Translations under genes and position numbers: made by a program
Source: Pseudomonadota bacterium
GTDB lineage: Bacteria > Pseudomonadota > Gammaproteobacteria > Burkholderiales > Burkholderiaceae_C
Reading direction: 5' to 3'
Length of the DNA stretch: 37,814 nt
NCBI GenBank assembly: GCA_023415035.1
Contig: JAEZLX010000106.1
Coordinates: 1-37,814, forward strand
The notes under the pieces: generated by a model
What the model was told of the DNA's origin: nothing
The model's input: the letters and a program-made list of their open reading frames with translations, nothing else
The model's database searches: none
Part shown: one piece after another, positions 15,241-22,628 of the stretch
Position numbering within the stretch: the stretch's first letter is position 1
How the letters are laid out: every line of letters begins with the position of its first letter

Positions 15241-15268
15241 TTGAGAAAGAGTCTTTCTTGAATAGTGT
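15241..15268 (+). promoter_or_regulatory. Putative promoter of the indolepyruvate oxidoreductase gene
   Basis: TTGAGA (15241-15246, 5 of 6 to TTGACA), a 16-base spacer and TAGTGT (15263-15268, only 3 of 6 to TATAAT). The stretch is AT-rich against a GC-rich background. The spacer contains most of the palindrome described separately, so a bound regulator would touch polymerase. The leader to ATG 15414 would be about 140 bases. Confidence 0.35.
15244..15258. promoter_or_regulatory. Probable operator: 15-base perfect palindrome in the Lrp-oxidoreductase gap
   Basis: AGAAAGA-G-TCTTTCT is a perfect 7-1-7 inverted repeat. Lrp/AsnC proteins commonly bind 15-base imperfect dyads with AT-rich centres, and it sits between the regulator gene and its divergent neighbour over a promoter-like sequence. 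A smaller dyad, CGAT-GATT-ATCG (15223-15234), lies 9 bases away and could be a second half-site. Confidence 0.5.
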
Positions 15269-15413
15269 AAATCCGGGCATGAAAAGCAAACACCTGTCAG
15301 CCATGCGGACATACACTGCGTGGCGGACGGGAACCGGATCGGCCGGCATGCTGTCTGTTCAGAGAATGCCGCTCACAAGGCGGCGCAACGCCCCACGCAG
15401 GAGACAACCCCAC

Positions 15414-18400
15414 ATGAACGCGCCACTGCCCGAGCACATCCGCAAGGCCCTGGAAACCGTCACCCTTGATGACAAGTACGCGCTCGAACATGGCCGAGCC
15501 TTCATGAGCGGCGTGCAGGCCCTGGTCAAGTTGCCCATGCTGCAGCGCCAGCGCGATGCCCTGGCCGGCAAGAACACCGCGGGCTTCATCAGCGGCTACC
15601 GCGGCTCGCCGCTGGGCGGCTATGACCAGGCGCTGTGGAACGCCAGCAAGTACCTCAAGTCGCAGAACATCGTGTTCCAGCCCGGCGTCAACGAGGAGCT
15701 GGCGGCCACCGCGGTTTGGGGCACGCAGCAGCTGGGCTTCGCGCCGCCGGGCACCAACCGGTTCGATGGCGTGTTCGGCATCTGGTACGGCAAGGGCCCC
15801 GGCGTGGACCGGTGCTCGGATGTTTTCAAGCACGCCAACATGGCCGGCACCACGCCCTGGGGCGGCGTCATCGCGGTGGCGGGTGACGACCATGTGGCCA
15901 AGAGCTCGACGGCCGCGCACCAGAGTGACCACATCTTCAAGGCCTGCGGCCTGCCGGTGTTCTTCCCGACCTCGGTGCAGGAAATCCTGGACCTTGGCAT
16001 TCACGCCTTCGCCATGAGCCGCTTCAGCGGCGTGTGGACCGGCATGAAGACGATCCAGGAGATCGTGGAGTCGAGCGCGACCGCCGTGATCGACCCTGGG
16101 CGGGTCGAGATCGCCATCCCCGAATTCGAGATGCCCCCGGGTGGCGTGCACATTCGCTGGCCCGACGCGGCGCTCGAACAGGAGGCGCGCCTGTTCGACT
16201 ACAAGTGGTACGCGGCGCTGGCCTATGTCCGCGCCAACCGCCTCAACCACAATGTCATCGCCGGCCCGAACGACCGCTTCGGCATCATCGCCAGCGGCAA
16301 GGCCTACAACGACATGCGCCAGGCGCTGGTCGATCTGGGGCTGGACGACGAGACCTGCCGCCGGCTGGGCATCCGCGTGCACAAGGTGACCGTGGTCTGG
16401 CCGCTGGAGGCGTCCATCACGCGCGAATTCGCTTCCGGCCTGCGCGAGATCCTGGTGGTGGAGGAAAAGCGCCAGATCATCGAGTACCAGCTCAAGGAAG
16501 AGCTCTACAACTGGCGCCCTGACGTGCGTCCGAACGTGCTGGGCAAGTTTGAGGAACCCGAGGGCGACTACAGCGGCGGCGAGTGGAGCCGTCCGAACCC
16601 GAGCGCCCACACGCTGCTGCGCGCCAATGCCGACCTGTCGCCCGCGCTGATCGCCCGCGCCATCGCGCGGCGCCTGAAAAAGCTGGGCATCCCGTCGGAC
16701 ATCGAGGCGCGCATCGACGCCCAGCTGGCCATCCTGGACGCGCAGGAGCGCGCCACCCAGACGCTGGTGCTCAATTCGTCGCCCGACGCCAACCGCCTGC
16801 CCTGGTTCTGCAGCGGCTGCCCGCACAACACCAGCACCCGCGTGCCCGAGGGCTCGCGCGCCATGGCCGGCATCGGCTGCCACTTCATGACCATCTGGAT
16901 GGACCGCAACACGGTCGGCTTCACGCAGATGGGCGGCGAAGGCGTGCCCTGGGTGGGCCAGCAGCCCTTCAGCACCGACCAGCACGTCTTTGCCAACATC
17001 GGGGACGGCACCTACTTCCACAGCGGCATCCTGGCGATCCGCCAGAGCATCGCGGCCGGCGTCAACATCACCTACAAGGTCCTCTACAACGACGCCGTGG
17101 CCATGACCGGCGGCCAGCAGGTGGGCGAGCGTCCCGAAGGCCACAGCGTGGTGCAGATCGCGCAAAGCATGCGCGCCGAAGGCGCGGTCAAGGTCACCAT
17201 CGTGACCGACGAACCGCGGAAGTACGATGGCGTGCAGGGTCTGCCCGAGGGCATCGCGATCCGCCATCGCGACGAGCTGGATGCCGTTCAGCGCGAGTTT
17301 CGCGAGATCAAGGGAACCACGGTCATCATCTACGACCAGACCTGCGCCACCGAGAAGCGCCGCCGCCGCAAGCGCGGCACCATGGCTGAGCCCGACGAGC
17401 GCGTGCTCATCAACGAGCTGGTCTGCGAGGGCTGCGGCGACTGCGGCGAGCAGAGCAACTGCCTGAGCATCGAGCCGCTGGAAACCGAGTTCGGACGCAA
17501 GCGCCGCATCAACCAGAGCACCTGCAACAAGGATTTTTCCTGCGTCAAGGGCTTCTGCCCGAGCTTTGTCACCGTCAAGGGCGGACAGCTGCGCAAGAAG
17601 GACAAGGGCGGCGCGGGTCTGGAATGGACCGGCCAGACTCCGTCCGAGCCGGCGCTGCCCGTGCTGGGCGAGCAGGCCTGGGGCATCGTCGTGGCCGGTG
17701 TCGGCGGTACCGGTGTTATCACCATCGGCCAGCTGCTGGGCATGGCCGCGCACATCGAGGGCAGGGGCATCGTCACGCAGGACGCGGCGGGCCTGGCCCA
17801 GAAGGGCGGGGCCACCTGGAGCCATGTGCTCATCGGTGCCAGCCAAGACGCAATCCGCACCACCCGGGTGGGCACGGCCTCGGCCGACTTGGTCATCGGT
17901 TGCGATCCGATCGTGGCCGCAGGCAAGGAAACGCTGCAGCGCCTGCGGGCCGGTCGCAGCCATGTGGCGCTGAACACCAATGCCACGCCAACGGCGGCCT
18001 TCGTGAAGAATCCGCAGTGGCAGAACCCCGCGCAGGCCTGCGTGGACGCGCTGGTACAGGTGCTGGGCGAGCAGGACGTGGGGCGCTTTGACGCCGAGGC
18101 CGCCGCCTCGCGCCTGATGGGCGACTCCATCTACGCCAACCCCATGATGCTCGGCTACGCCTGGCAGCGGGGCTGGGTGCCGCTGGGCCGTGCTGCGCTG
18201 ATGCGGGCCATCGAGCTGAACAACGTGCAGGTGGAAAAGAACCAGCAGGCTTTCGAGTGGGGGCGCCGTGCCGCGCAGGATCCCAAGGCGATGGCGCTGC
18301 TGCTGGCGCGCGCCGCCGGCACTGCGCAGGTGATCCGGTTCCAGCCGCGCGACACCATCGACAGCCTGGTGAGCCGGCGCGTGGCCTTCCTCACGCAGTA

Positions 18401-19016
18401 CCAGAATGCCGCCTATGCGGGCGAATACGAGGCCTTTGTGCGCCGCGTCGAGCAGGTGGAGGCGCCGCTGGGCAAGACGTCGCTGACCGAGGCCGTGGCG
18501 CGCTACCTGTTCAAGCTCATGGCCTACAAGGACGAGTACGAGGTCGCCCGCCTGCTGACCGACAAGGCCTTCCACGAGCAGATCGCCACACAGTTCGAGG
18601 GCGACTACCAGCTGCACCTGAACCTGGCGCCGCCGCTGCTGGCCAGGCGCAACGAGCGTGGCGAACTCGTCAAGCGCCGCTTCGGCCCCTGGATGCTCAA
18701 GGCCATGGGCGTGCTGGCGAAGATGAAAGGCCTGCGCGGCACCGCCTTCGACATCTTTGGCCGCACCGAGGAGCGCCGCACCGAGCGTGCCCTGATCGCA
18801 CAGTACCGGCAGGACATCGAGGCCTTTCTGTCCGGACTGGACGCCGACAGCCATGCGCTGGCGCTGGAAATCGCCCGCCTGCCGGAGCAGATCCGCGGTT
18901 ACGGCCACGTGAAGGAGCGGCACATCCAGGCCGCACGTGCCCGGCGCGAGGAACTGCTGGCCCGCCGGCAGATGGCCGGTTCGGTGCCCGAAGGCGCGAC
19001 CGCCCGGGTGGCCTGA
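15414..19016 (+). CDS. Fused indolepyruvate ferredoxin oxidoreductase (IorA-IorB type)
   Basis: A 1200-residue single-chain 2-oxoacid oxidoreductase joining the parts that are separate IorA and IorB subunits in archaea. The N-terminal pyrimidine-binding part is recognised by GKNTAGFISGYRGSPLGGYD. The thiamine diphosphate domain has WFCSGCPHNTSTRVPEGSRA, GDGTYFHSG and YNDAVAMTGGQ. A cysteine cluster for iron-sulfur binding follows at about 670-682 (CEGCGDCGEQSNC) and 704-715 (CNKDFSCVKGFC). The C-terminal gamma domain has AGVGGTGVITIGQLLGMAA. It oxidatively decarboxylates arylpyruvates to acyl-CoA with ferredoxin as acceptor, presumably in aromatic amino acid breakdown. ATG 15414 has AGGAG at 15399-15403; ATG codons upstream lack this and the family similarity. 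It is divergent from an Lrp-type regulator. Confidence 0.93.
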   Translation: MNAPLPEHIRKALETVTLDDKYALEHGRAFMSGVQALVKLPMLQRQRDALAGKNTAGFISGYRGSPLGGYDQALWNASKYLKSQNIVFQPGVNEELAATAVWGTQQLGFAPPGTNRFDGVFGIWYGKGPGVDRCSDVFKHANMAGTTPWGGVIAVAGDDHVAKSSTAAHQSDHIFKACGLPVFFPTSVQEILDLGIHAFAMSRFSGVWTGMKTIQEIVESSATAVIDPGRVEIAIPEFEMPPGGVHIRWPDAALEQEARLFDYKWYAALAYVRANRLNHNVIAGPNDRFGIIASGKAYNDMRQALVDLGLDDETCRRLGIRVHKVTVVWPLEASITREFASGLREILVVEEKRQIIEYQLKEELYNWRPDVRPNVLGKFEEPEGDYSGGEWSRPNPSAHTLLRANADLSPALIARAIARRLKKLGIPSDIEARIDAQLAILDAQERATQTLVLNSSPDANRLPWFCSGCPHNTSTRVPEGSRAMAGIGCHFMTIWMDRNTVGFTQMGGEGVPWVGQQPFSTDQHVFANIGDGTYFHSGILAIRQSIAAGVNITYKVLYNDAVAMTGGQQVGERPEGHSVVQIAQSMRAEGAVKVTIVTDEPRKYDGVQGLPEGIAIRHRDELDAVQREFREIKGTTVIIYDQTCATEKRRRRKRGTMAEPDERVLINELVCEGCGDCGEQSNCLSIEPLETEFGRKRRINQSTCNKDFSCVKGFCPSFVTVKGGQLRKKDKGGAGLEWTGQTPSEPALPVLGEQAWGIVVAGVGGTGVITIGQLLGMAAHIEGRGIVTQDAAGLAQKGGATWSHVLIGASQDAIRTTRVGTASADLVIGCDPIVAAGKETLQRLRAGRSHVALNTNATPTAAFVKNPQWQNPAQACVDALVQVLGEQDVGRFDAEAAASRLMGDSIYANPMMLGYAWQRGWVPLGRAALMRAIELNNVQVEKNQQAFEWGRRAAQDPKAMALLLARAAGTAQVIRFQPRDTIDSLVSRRVAFLTQYQNAAYAGEYEAFVRRVEQVEAPLGKTSLTEAVARYLFKLMAYKDEYEVARLLTDKAFHEQIATQFEGDYQLHLNLAPPLLARRNERGELVKRRFGPWMLKAMGVLAKMKGLRGTAFDIFGRTEERRTERALIAQYRQDIEAFLSGLDADSHALALEIARLPEQIRGYGHVKERHIQAARARREELLARRQMAGSVPEGATARVA

Positions 19017-19049
19017 TTCCGTCCGGCCCCGCGGCAGGGTGGGGCCGCA

Positions 19050-19107
19050 TACAATGCCAGTTTGGGCCGAATGCCGGCCGGTGACCCCGCCAGCGGGGCC
19101 GCCGGCC
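19050..19107 (+). promoter_or_regulatory. Structured leader of yajC: TACAAT element followed by a strong hairpin
   Basis: TACAAT at 19050-19055 is a good -10, though no -35 is obvious. Beyond it GGCCGG (19076-19081) pairs with CCGGCC (19102-19107), enclosing CCCCGC/GCGGGG (19085-19098). The hairpin has no T run, so it is a weak terminator for the preceding gene at best. It more likely sits in the leader of the Sec operon or protects the 3' end of the upstream message. Confidence 0.35.
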
Positions 19108-19147
19108 TTCGGCTGCCCGCTTCAACCGACTCTTCCGGAGACCCTAC

Positions 19148-19468
19148 GTGTTCATTTCCAACGCATACGCCCAGGCCGCAGCCGGCGGCGACACCTCCAG
19201 TTCCCTGATCAGCATGCTGCCCCTGGTGCTGATGTTCGTGGTGCTGTACTTCGTGATGATCCGGCCCCAGATGAAGCGCCAGAAGGAGCACCGCGCCATG
19301 ATCGAGGCCCTGGCCAAGGGCGATGAGGTCGTGACGGCCGGCGGTTTCCTGGGCAAGGTGTCCAGGATCGGCGAAACCTACATCGGCGTCGAGCTGGCCG
19401 ACGGCGTGGAAGTCCAGATGCAGCGGACCGCCGTGGTGCAGGTGCTGCCCAAGGGGACGCTGAAGTAA
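19148..19468 (+). CDS. yajC: Sec translocon accessory subunit YajC
   Basis: A 106-residue protein with one membrane helix (about residues 18-38, LISMLPLVLMFVVLYFVMI) followed by the signature RPQMKRQKEHR. A cytoplasmic YajC domain ends it (GDEVVTAGGFLGKVSRIGETYIGVELADGVEVQMQR). YajC joins SecD and SecF as the proton-driven accessory complex of SecYEG. The start codon is GTG, with CCGGAG about 8 bases upstream. It heads the yajC-secD-secF cluster, separated from secD by 157 bases that hold a palindromic repeat. Confidence 0.96.
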   Translation: MFISNAYAQAAAGGDTSSSLISMLPLVLMFVVLYFVMIRPQMKRQKEHRAMIEALAKGDEVVTAGGFLGKVSRIGETYIGVELADGVEVQMQRTAVVQVLPKGTLK

Positions 19469-19493
19469 CACGCTCCTGCGCCGCTGACGCGGC

Positions 19494-19571
19494 TTCCCCC
19501 CTCCGTGGCGCGCCTTCGGCGCTTCGAGGGGGACGGCACCGACGGCCCGGCGGAGCCGGTTCCGTGGTGCC
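19494..19571. repeat. Palindromic intergenic repeat (two adjacent hairpins) between yajC and secD
   Basis: Arm one: CCCCCTC (19497-19503) pairs with GAGGGGG (19526-19532) around an inner stem GCGCC-TTC-GGCGC (19510-19522). Arm two: GGCACC (19535-19540) pairs with GGTGCC (19566-19571) around CCGGC-GGA-GCCGG (19547-19559). From memory, similar elements recur between genes in many Comamonadaceae genomes; that is knowledge, not shown here, since only one copy lies in this window. It may end or stabilise part of the yajC message. Confidence 0.65.
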
Positions 19572-19625
19572 CCTGGCGCCGAGACTTTTGCGCTTGACAG
19601 TTTTTTTGCCTCCTGGGCCACGCTT

Positions 19626-21521
19626 ATGAACCGATATCCGCTGTGGAAGTACGCCATCATCGTGGTGGCGTTGCTGATCGGCCTGATCTATTCGCTGCCG
19701 AACCTGTTCGGCGAGTCGCCTGCCGTGCAGGTGTCGTCGGGCAAGGCCACGGTGAAGGTGGACGAGGGCACGGTGGCGCGGGTGGAGTCGGTGCTGGCCG
19801 AGTCGGGGCTCAAGCCCTCGCTGGTCCAGTTCGACGGCAACTCGGTCAAGGCCCGTTTCGAGACCACCGACGAACAGCTCAAGGCGCGCGACCTGCTCGA
19901 GCGCGCCTTCAACCCCGATCCGGTCGCGCCGACCCATGTGGTGGCGCTGAACCTGTTGCCGCGCACGCCCGCGTGGCTGGCCGGTCTGGGCGCGGCGCCC
20001 ATGTACCTGGGCCTGGACCTGCGCGGTGGCGTGCACTTCCTGCTCGAGGTGGACATGGCAGCCGCCCTGCAGCGGCGTGCCGACGTGCTGGCCGCCGACC
20101 TGCGCTCCGTCCTGCGTGAAAAGGGCATCCGCCACGGCGGCATCAGCCGCAGCGGCAATGCGGTCGAGGTCCGCACCAACGACGAGGCCGGTTTCGACGC
20201 GATCCGCGACCTGGTGCGCACCCAGTTCCCGGACCTGCAGCCGGCCGAGGGCATCACGGCGGCATCCGGGCGGCTGGTGCTGAACATCCGGCCCGAGACC
20301 GTCCGTACGGTGCAGGACCAGGCGCTCAAGCAGAACATGACCACCCTGCACAACCGGATCAACGAGCTCGGCGTGGCCGAGCCGGTGATCCAGCAGCAGG
20401 GTGCCAACCGCATCGTGGTGCAGCTGCCGGGCGTGCAGGACACCGCCAAGGCCAAGGACATCCTGGGCCGCACCGCCACGCTGGAGCTGCGCCTGGTGGA
20501 CGAGAGCGCCGAGGGCCGCGCGGCCGAGCGCGGCACCGGCCCCGTGCCCTTCGGCTCCGAGCGCTATCTGGAGCGCAACGGCCAGGCCGTCATCGTCAAG
20601 CGCGAGGTGCTGCTCACGGGCGAGAACCTGACCGACGCGCAGGCGGGCTTCGACGACACCCAGCAGCCGGCCGTGCACCTGACGCTGGACAGCAAGGGCT
20701 CGCGCGTGTTCCGCGACATCACGCGCGAGAACATCGGCAAGCGCATGGCCATCATCCTGTTCGAGAAGGGCCAGGGCGAGGTCGTGACGGCGCCGGTGAT
20801 CCGTTCGGAAATCGGCGGCGGCCGGGTGCAGATCTCGGGCGCCATGACGACGGTCGAGGCCAACGACACCGCGTTGCTGCTGCGCGCCGGCTCGCTGGCG
20901 GCACCGATGGAGATCATCGAGGAGCGCACCGTCGGCCCGAGCCTGGGCGCCGAGAACATCCAGCGGGGCTTCAACAGCGTGGTCTGGGGATTCCTGGTCA
21001 TCGTCGCGTTCATGTGCGTGTACTACATGCTGTTCGGCGTGTTTTCCAGCATCGCCCTGACGGTGAACCTGATGCTGCTGGTGGCGCTGCTGTCGATGCT
21101 GCAGGCCACCCTGACCCTGCCCGGCATCGCGGCGCTGGCGCTGGCGCTGGGCATGGCCATCGACTCCAACGTACTGATCAACGAGCGCATCCGCGAGGAA
21201 CTGCGCGCCGGCGCATCGCCGCAGATGGCCATCCACGCCGGCTTCGACCGTGCCTGGGCCACCATCCTGGACTCCAACGTGACGACTCTTATCGCCGCGC
21301 TGGCGCTGCTGATGTTCGGCTCCGGCCCCGTGCGGGGCTTTGCGGTCGTGCACGCGCTGGGCATCCTGACCTCGATGTTCTCGGCCGTGTTCTTCATGCG
21401 CGGCCTGGTCAACCTCTGGTACGGACGCCGCAAGAAACTCAAGGGCGTGTCCATCGGGCAGGTCTGGCGCCCGGACACGGAGTTTGTCAGCGTGGCCGGC
21501 AGCAAGTCCGGCAAGGAATGA
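19626..21521 (+). CDS. secD: Protein translocase subunit SecD
   Basis: A 631-residue protein (E. coli SecD 615). An N-terminal membrane helix (about residues 8-26) leads to a large periplasmic P1 region beginning with the conserved YLGLDLRGGVHFLLEVD. The C-terminal five-helix RND-like bundle includes GVFSSIALTVNLMLLVALL, the proton-channel motif MAIDSNVLINERIREEL and TTLIAALALLMFGSGPVRGFAV. SecDF uses the proton gradient to pull exported proteins through SecYEG on the periplasmic side. No strong ribosome binding site precedes ATG 19626. A TTGACA at 19594 is not matched by a -10, so the cluster probably depends on the promoter before yajC. Confidence 0.97.
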   Translation: MNRYPLWKYAIIVVALLIGLIYSLPNLFGESPAVQVSSGKATVKVDEGTVARVESVLAESGLKPSLVQFDGNSVKARFETTDEQLKARDLLERAFNPDPVAPTHVVALNLLPRTPAWLAGLGAAPMYLGLDLRGGVHFLLEVDMAAALQRRADVLAADLRSVLREKGIRHGGISRSGNAVEVRTNDEAGFDAIRDLVRTQFPDLQPAEGITAASGRLVLNIRPETVRTVQDQALKQNMTTLHNRINELGVAEPVIQQQGANRIVVQLPGVQDTAKAKDILGRTATLELRLVDESAEGRAAERGTGPVPFGSERYLERNGQAVIVKREVLLTGENLTDAQAGFDDTQQPAVHLTLDSKGSRVFRDITRENIGKRMAIILFEKGQGEVVTAPVIRSEIGGGRVQISGAMTTVEANDTALLLRAGSLAAPMEIIEERTVGPSLGAENIQRGFNSVVWGFLVIVAFMCVYYMLFGVFSSIALTVNLMLLVALLSMLQATLTLPGIAALALALGMAIDSNVLINERIREELRAGASPQMAIHAGFDRAWATILDSNVTTLIAALALLMFGSGPVRGFAVVHALGILTSMFSAVFFMRGLVNLWYGRRKKLKGVSIGQVWRPDTEFVSVAGSKSGKE

Positions 21522-21595
21522 GCCATGAGCCGGCACCGCATGCGTCCGGCGCATCCGGGGCTTCTCTGAGAATGCCGGGAAAGGAATAAGGCGAG

Positions 21596-22549
21596 ATGGA
21601 GTTTTTCCGCATCAAGAAGGACATTCCCTTCATGAAGCACGCGCTGGTGCTGAACGTGATTTCGCTGATCACGTTCGCGCTGGCGGTGTTCTTCCTTGTG
21701 ACCCGGGGCCTGCACCTGTCGGTGGAGTTCACGGGCGGCACCGTGATCGAGGTCGGTTACTCGCAGCCGGCCGACCTGTCCAGGATCCGTGGCACCGTGA
21801 CTGGCCTGGGCTATGCCGACGACACGCAGGTGCAGAACTTCGGCACCTCGCAGGACGTCATCATCCGCCTGCCCCCGCGTGAGGGGCAGACCTCGGCCCA
21901 GCAGAGCGAGCAGGTGCTCGCGGCGCTCAAGGCCGACAACCAGGATGTCACGCTCAAGCGCACCGAGTTTGTCGGCCCGCAGGTGGGCGAGGAACTGGTG
22001 CGCAACGGCCTGCTGGCGCTGGCCCTGGTGGTGGTGGGCATCTCGGCCTACCTGGGCTTCCGGTTCGAATGGAAGTTCGGTATTGCCGGCATCCTGGCCA
22101 ACCTGCACGATGTGGTGATCATCCTGGGCTTCTTCGCCTTCTTCCAGTGGGAGTTCTCGCTGGCGGTGCTGGCCGCGGTGCTGGCCGTGCTGGGCTATTC
22201 GGTCAACGAGTCGGTGGTGATCTTCGATCGCATCCGCGAGGCCTTCCGCAAGTTCCGCAAGATGGACACGCCGCAGGTGATCGACCACGCTATCACCAGC
22301 ACGATGAGCCGTACCATCATCACCCACGCCTCCACCGAGGCGGTGGTGCTCTCGATGTTCTTCTTCGGCGGCCCGACGCTGCACTACTTTGCCCTGGCCC
22401 TGACCATCGGCATCGTCTTCGGCATCTACTCGTCGGGGTTCGTGGGCGGGGCGCTGGTGATGTGGATGGGCGTCAAGCGGGAGGATTTGGTCAAGAACAC
22501 CCGCAAGGAGGGAGACCCGAACGACCCGAACGCCGGCGCCGTCGTGTAA
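21596..22549 (+). CDS. secF: Protein translocase subunit SecF
   Basis: A 317-residue partner of SecD (E. coli SecF 323). It has six membrane helices: helix one near residues 18-38 (LVLNVISLITFALAVFFLV), then the periplasmic domain starting LSVEFTGGTVIEV. The helix bundle follows, with the signature YSVNESVVIFDRIRE and ITSTMSRTIITHASTEAVVL. The start is supported by AAGGCGAG just upstream. The 74 bases between secD and secF show no terminator, so the two are cotranscribed. Confidence 0.97.
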   Translation: MEFFRIKKDIPFMKHALVLNVISLITFALAVFFLVTRGLHLSVEFTGGTVIEVGYSQPADLSRIRGTVTGLGYADDTQVQNFGTSQDVIIRLPPREGQTSAQQSEQVLAALKADNQDVTLKRTEFVGPQVGEELVRNGLLALALVVVGISAYLGFRFEWKFGIAGILANLHDVVIILGFFAFFQWEFSLAVLAAVLAVLGYSVNESVVIFDRIREAFRKFRKMDTPQVIDHAITSTMSRTIITHASTEAVVLSMFFFGGPTLHYFALALTIGIVFGIYSSGFVGGALVMWMGVKREDLVKNTRKEGDPNDPNAGAVV

Positions 22550-22594
22550 GGGCGACACTTGCCGCGAAGGGTTGCATTGCAGGAGATGACCTGA

Positions 22595-22622
22595 TTGGCG
22601 TCGCGGGCTTTCATGTCATACT
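22595..22622 (+). promoter_or_regulatory. Putative promoter of the DUF1631 gene, placed for a leaderless message
   Basis: TTGGCG (22595-22600), a 16-base spacer and CATACT (22617-22622) resemble a sigma-70 promoter. The six bases GATTCA then lead straight to ATG 22629. There is no Shine-Dalgarno sequence in front of the start. Confidence 0.4.
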
Positions 22623-22628
22623 GATTCA

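Noticed and set aside
15297..18923. Open frame of 1208 codons antisense to the indolepyruvate oxidoreductase gene
   Set aside because: The sense frame carries all family motifs; the antisense product has none.
19594..19599. TTGACA before secD as a -35 element
   Set aside because: No -10-like hexamer lies 16-18 bases downstream, and secD probably depends on the yajC promoter.
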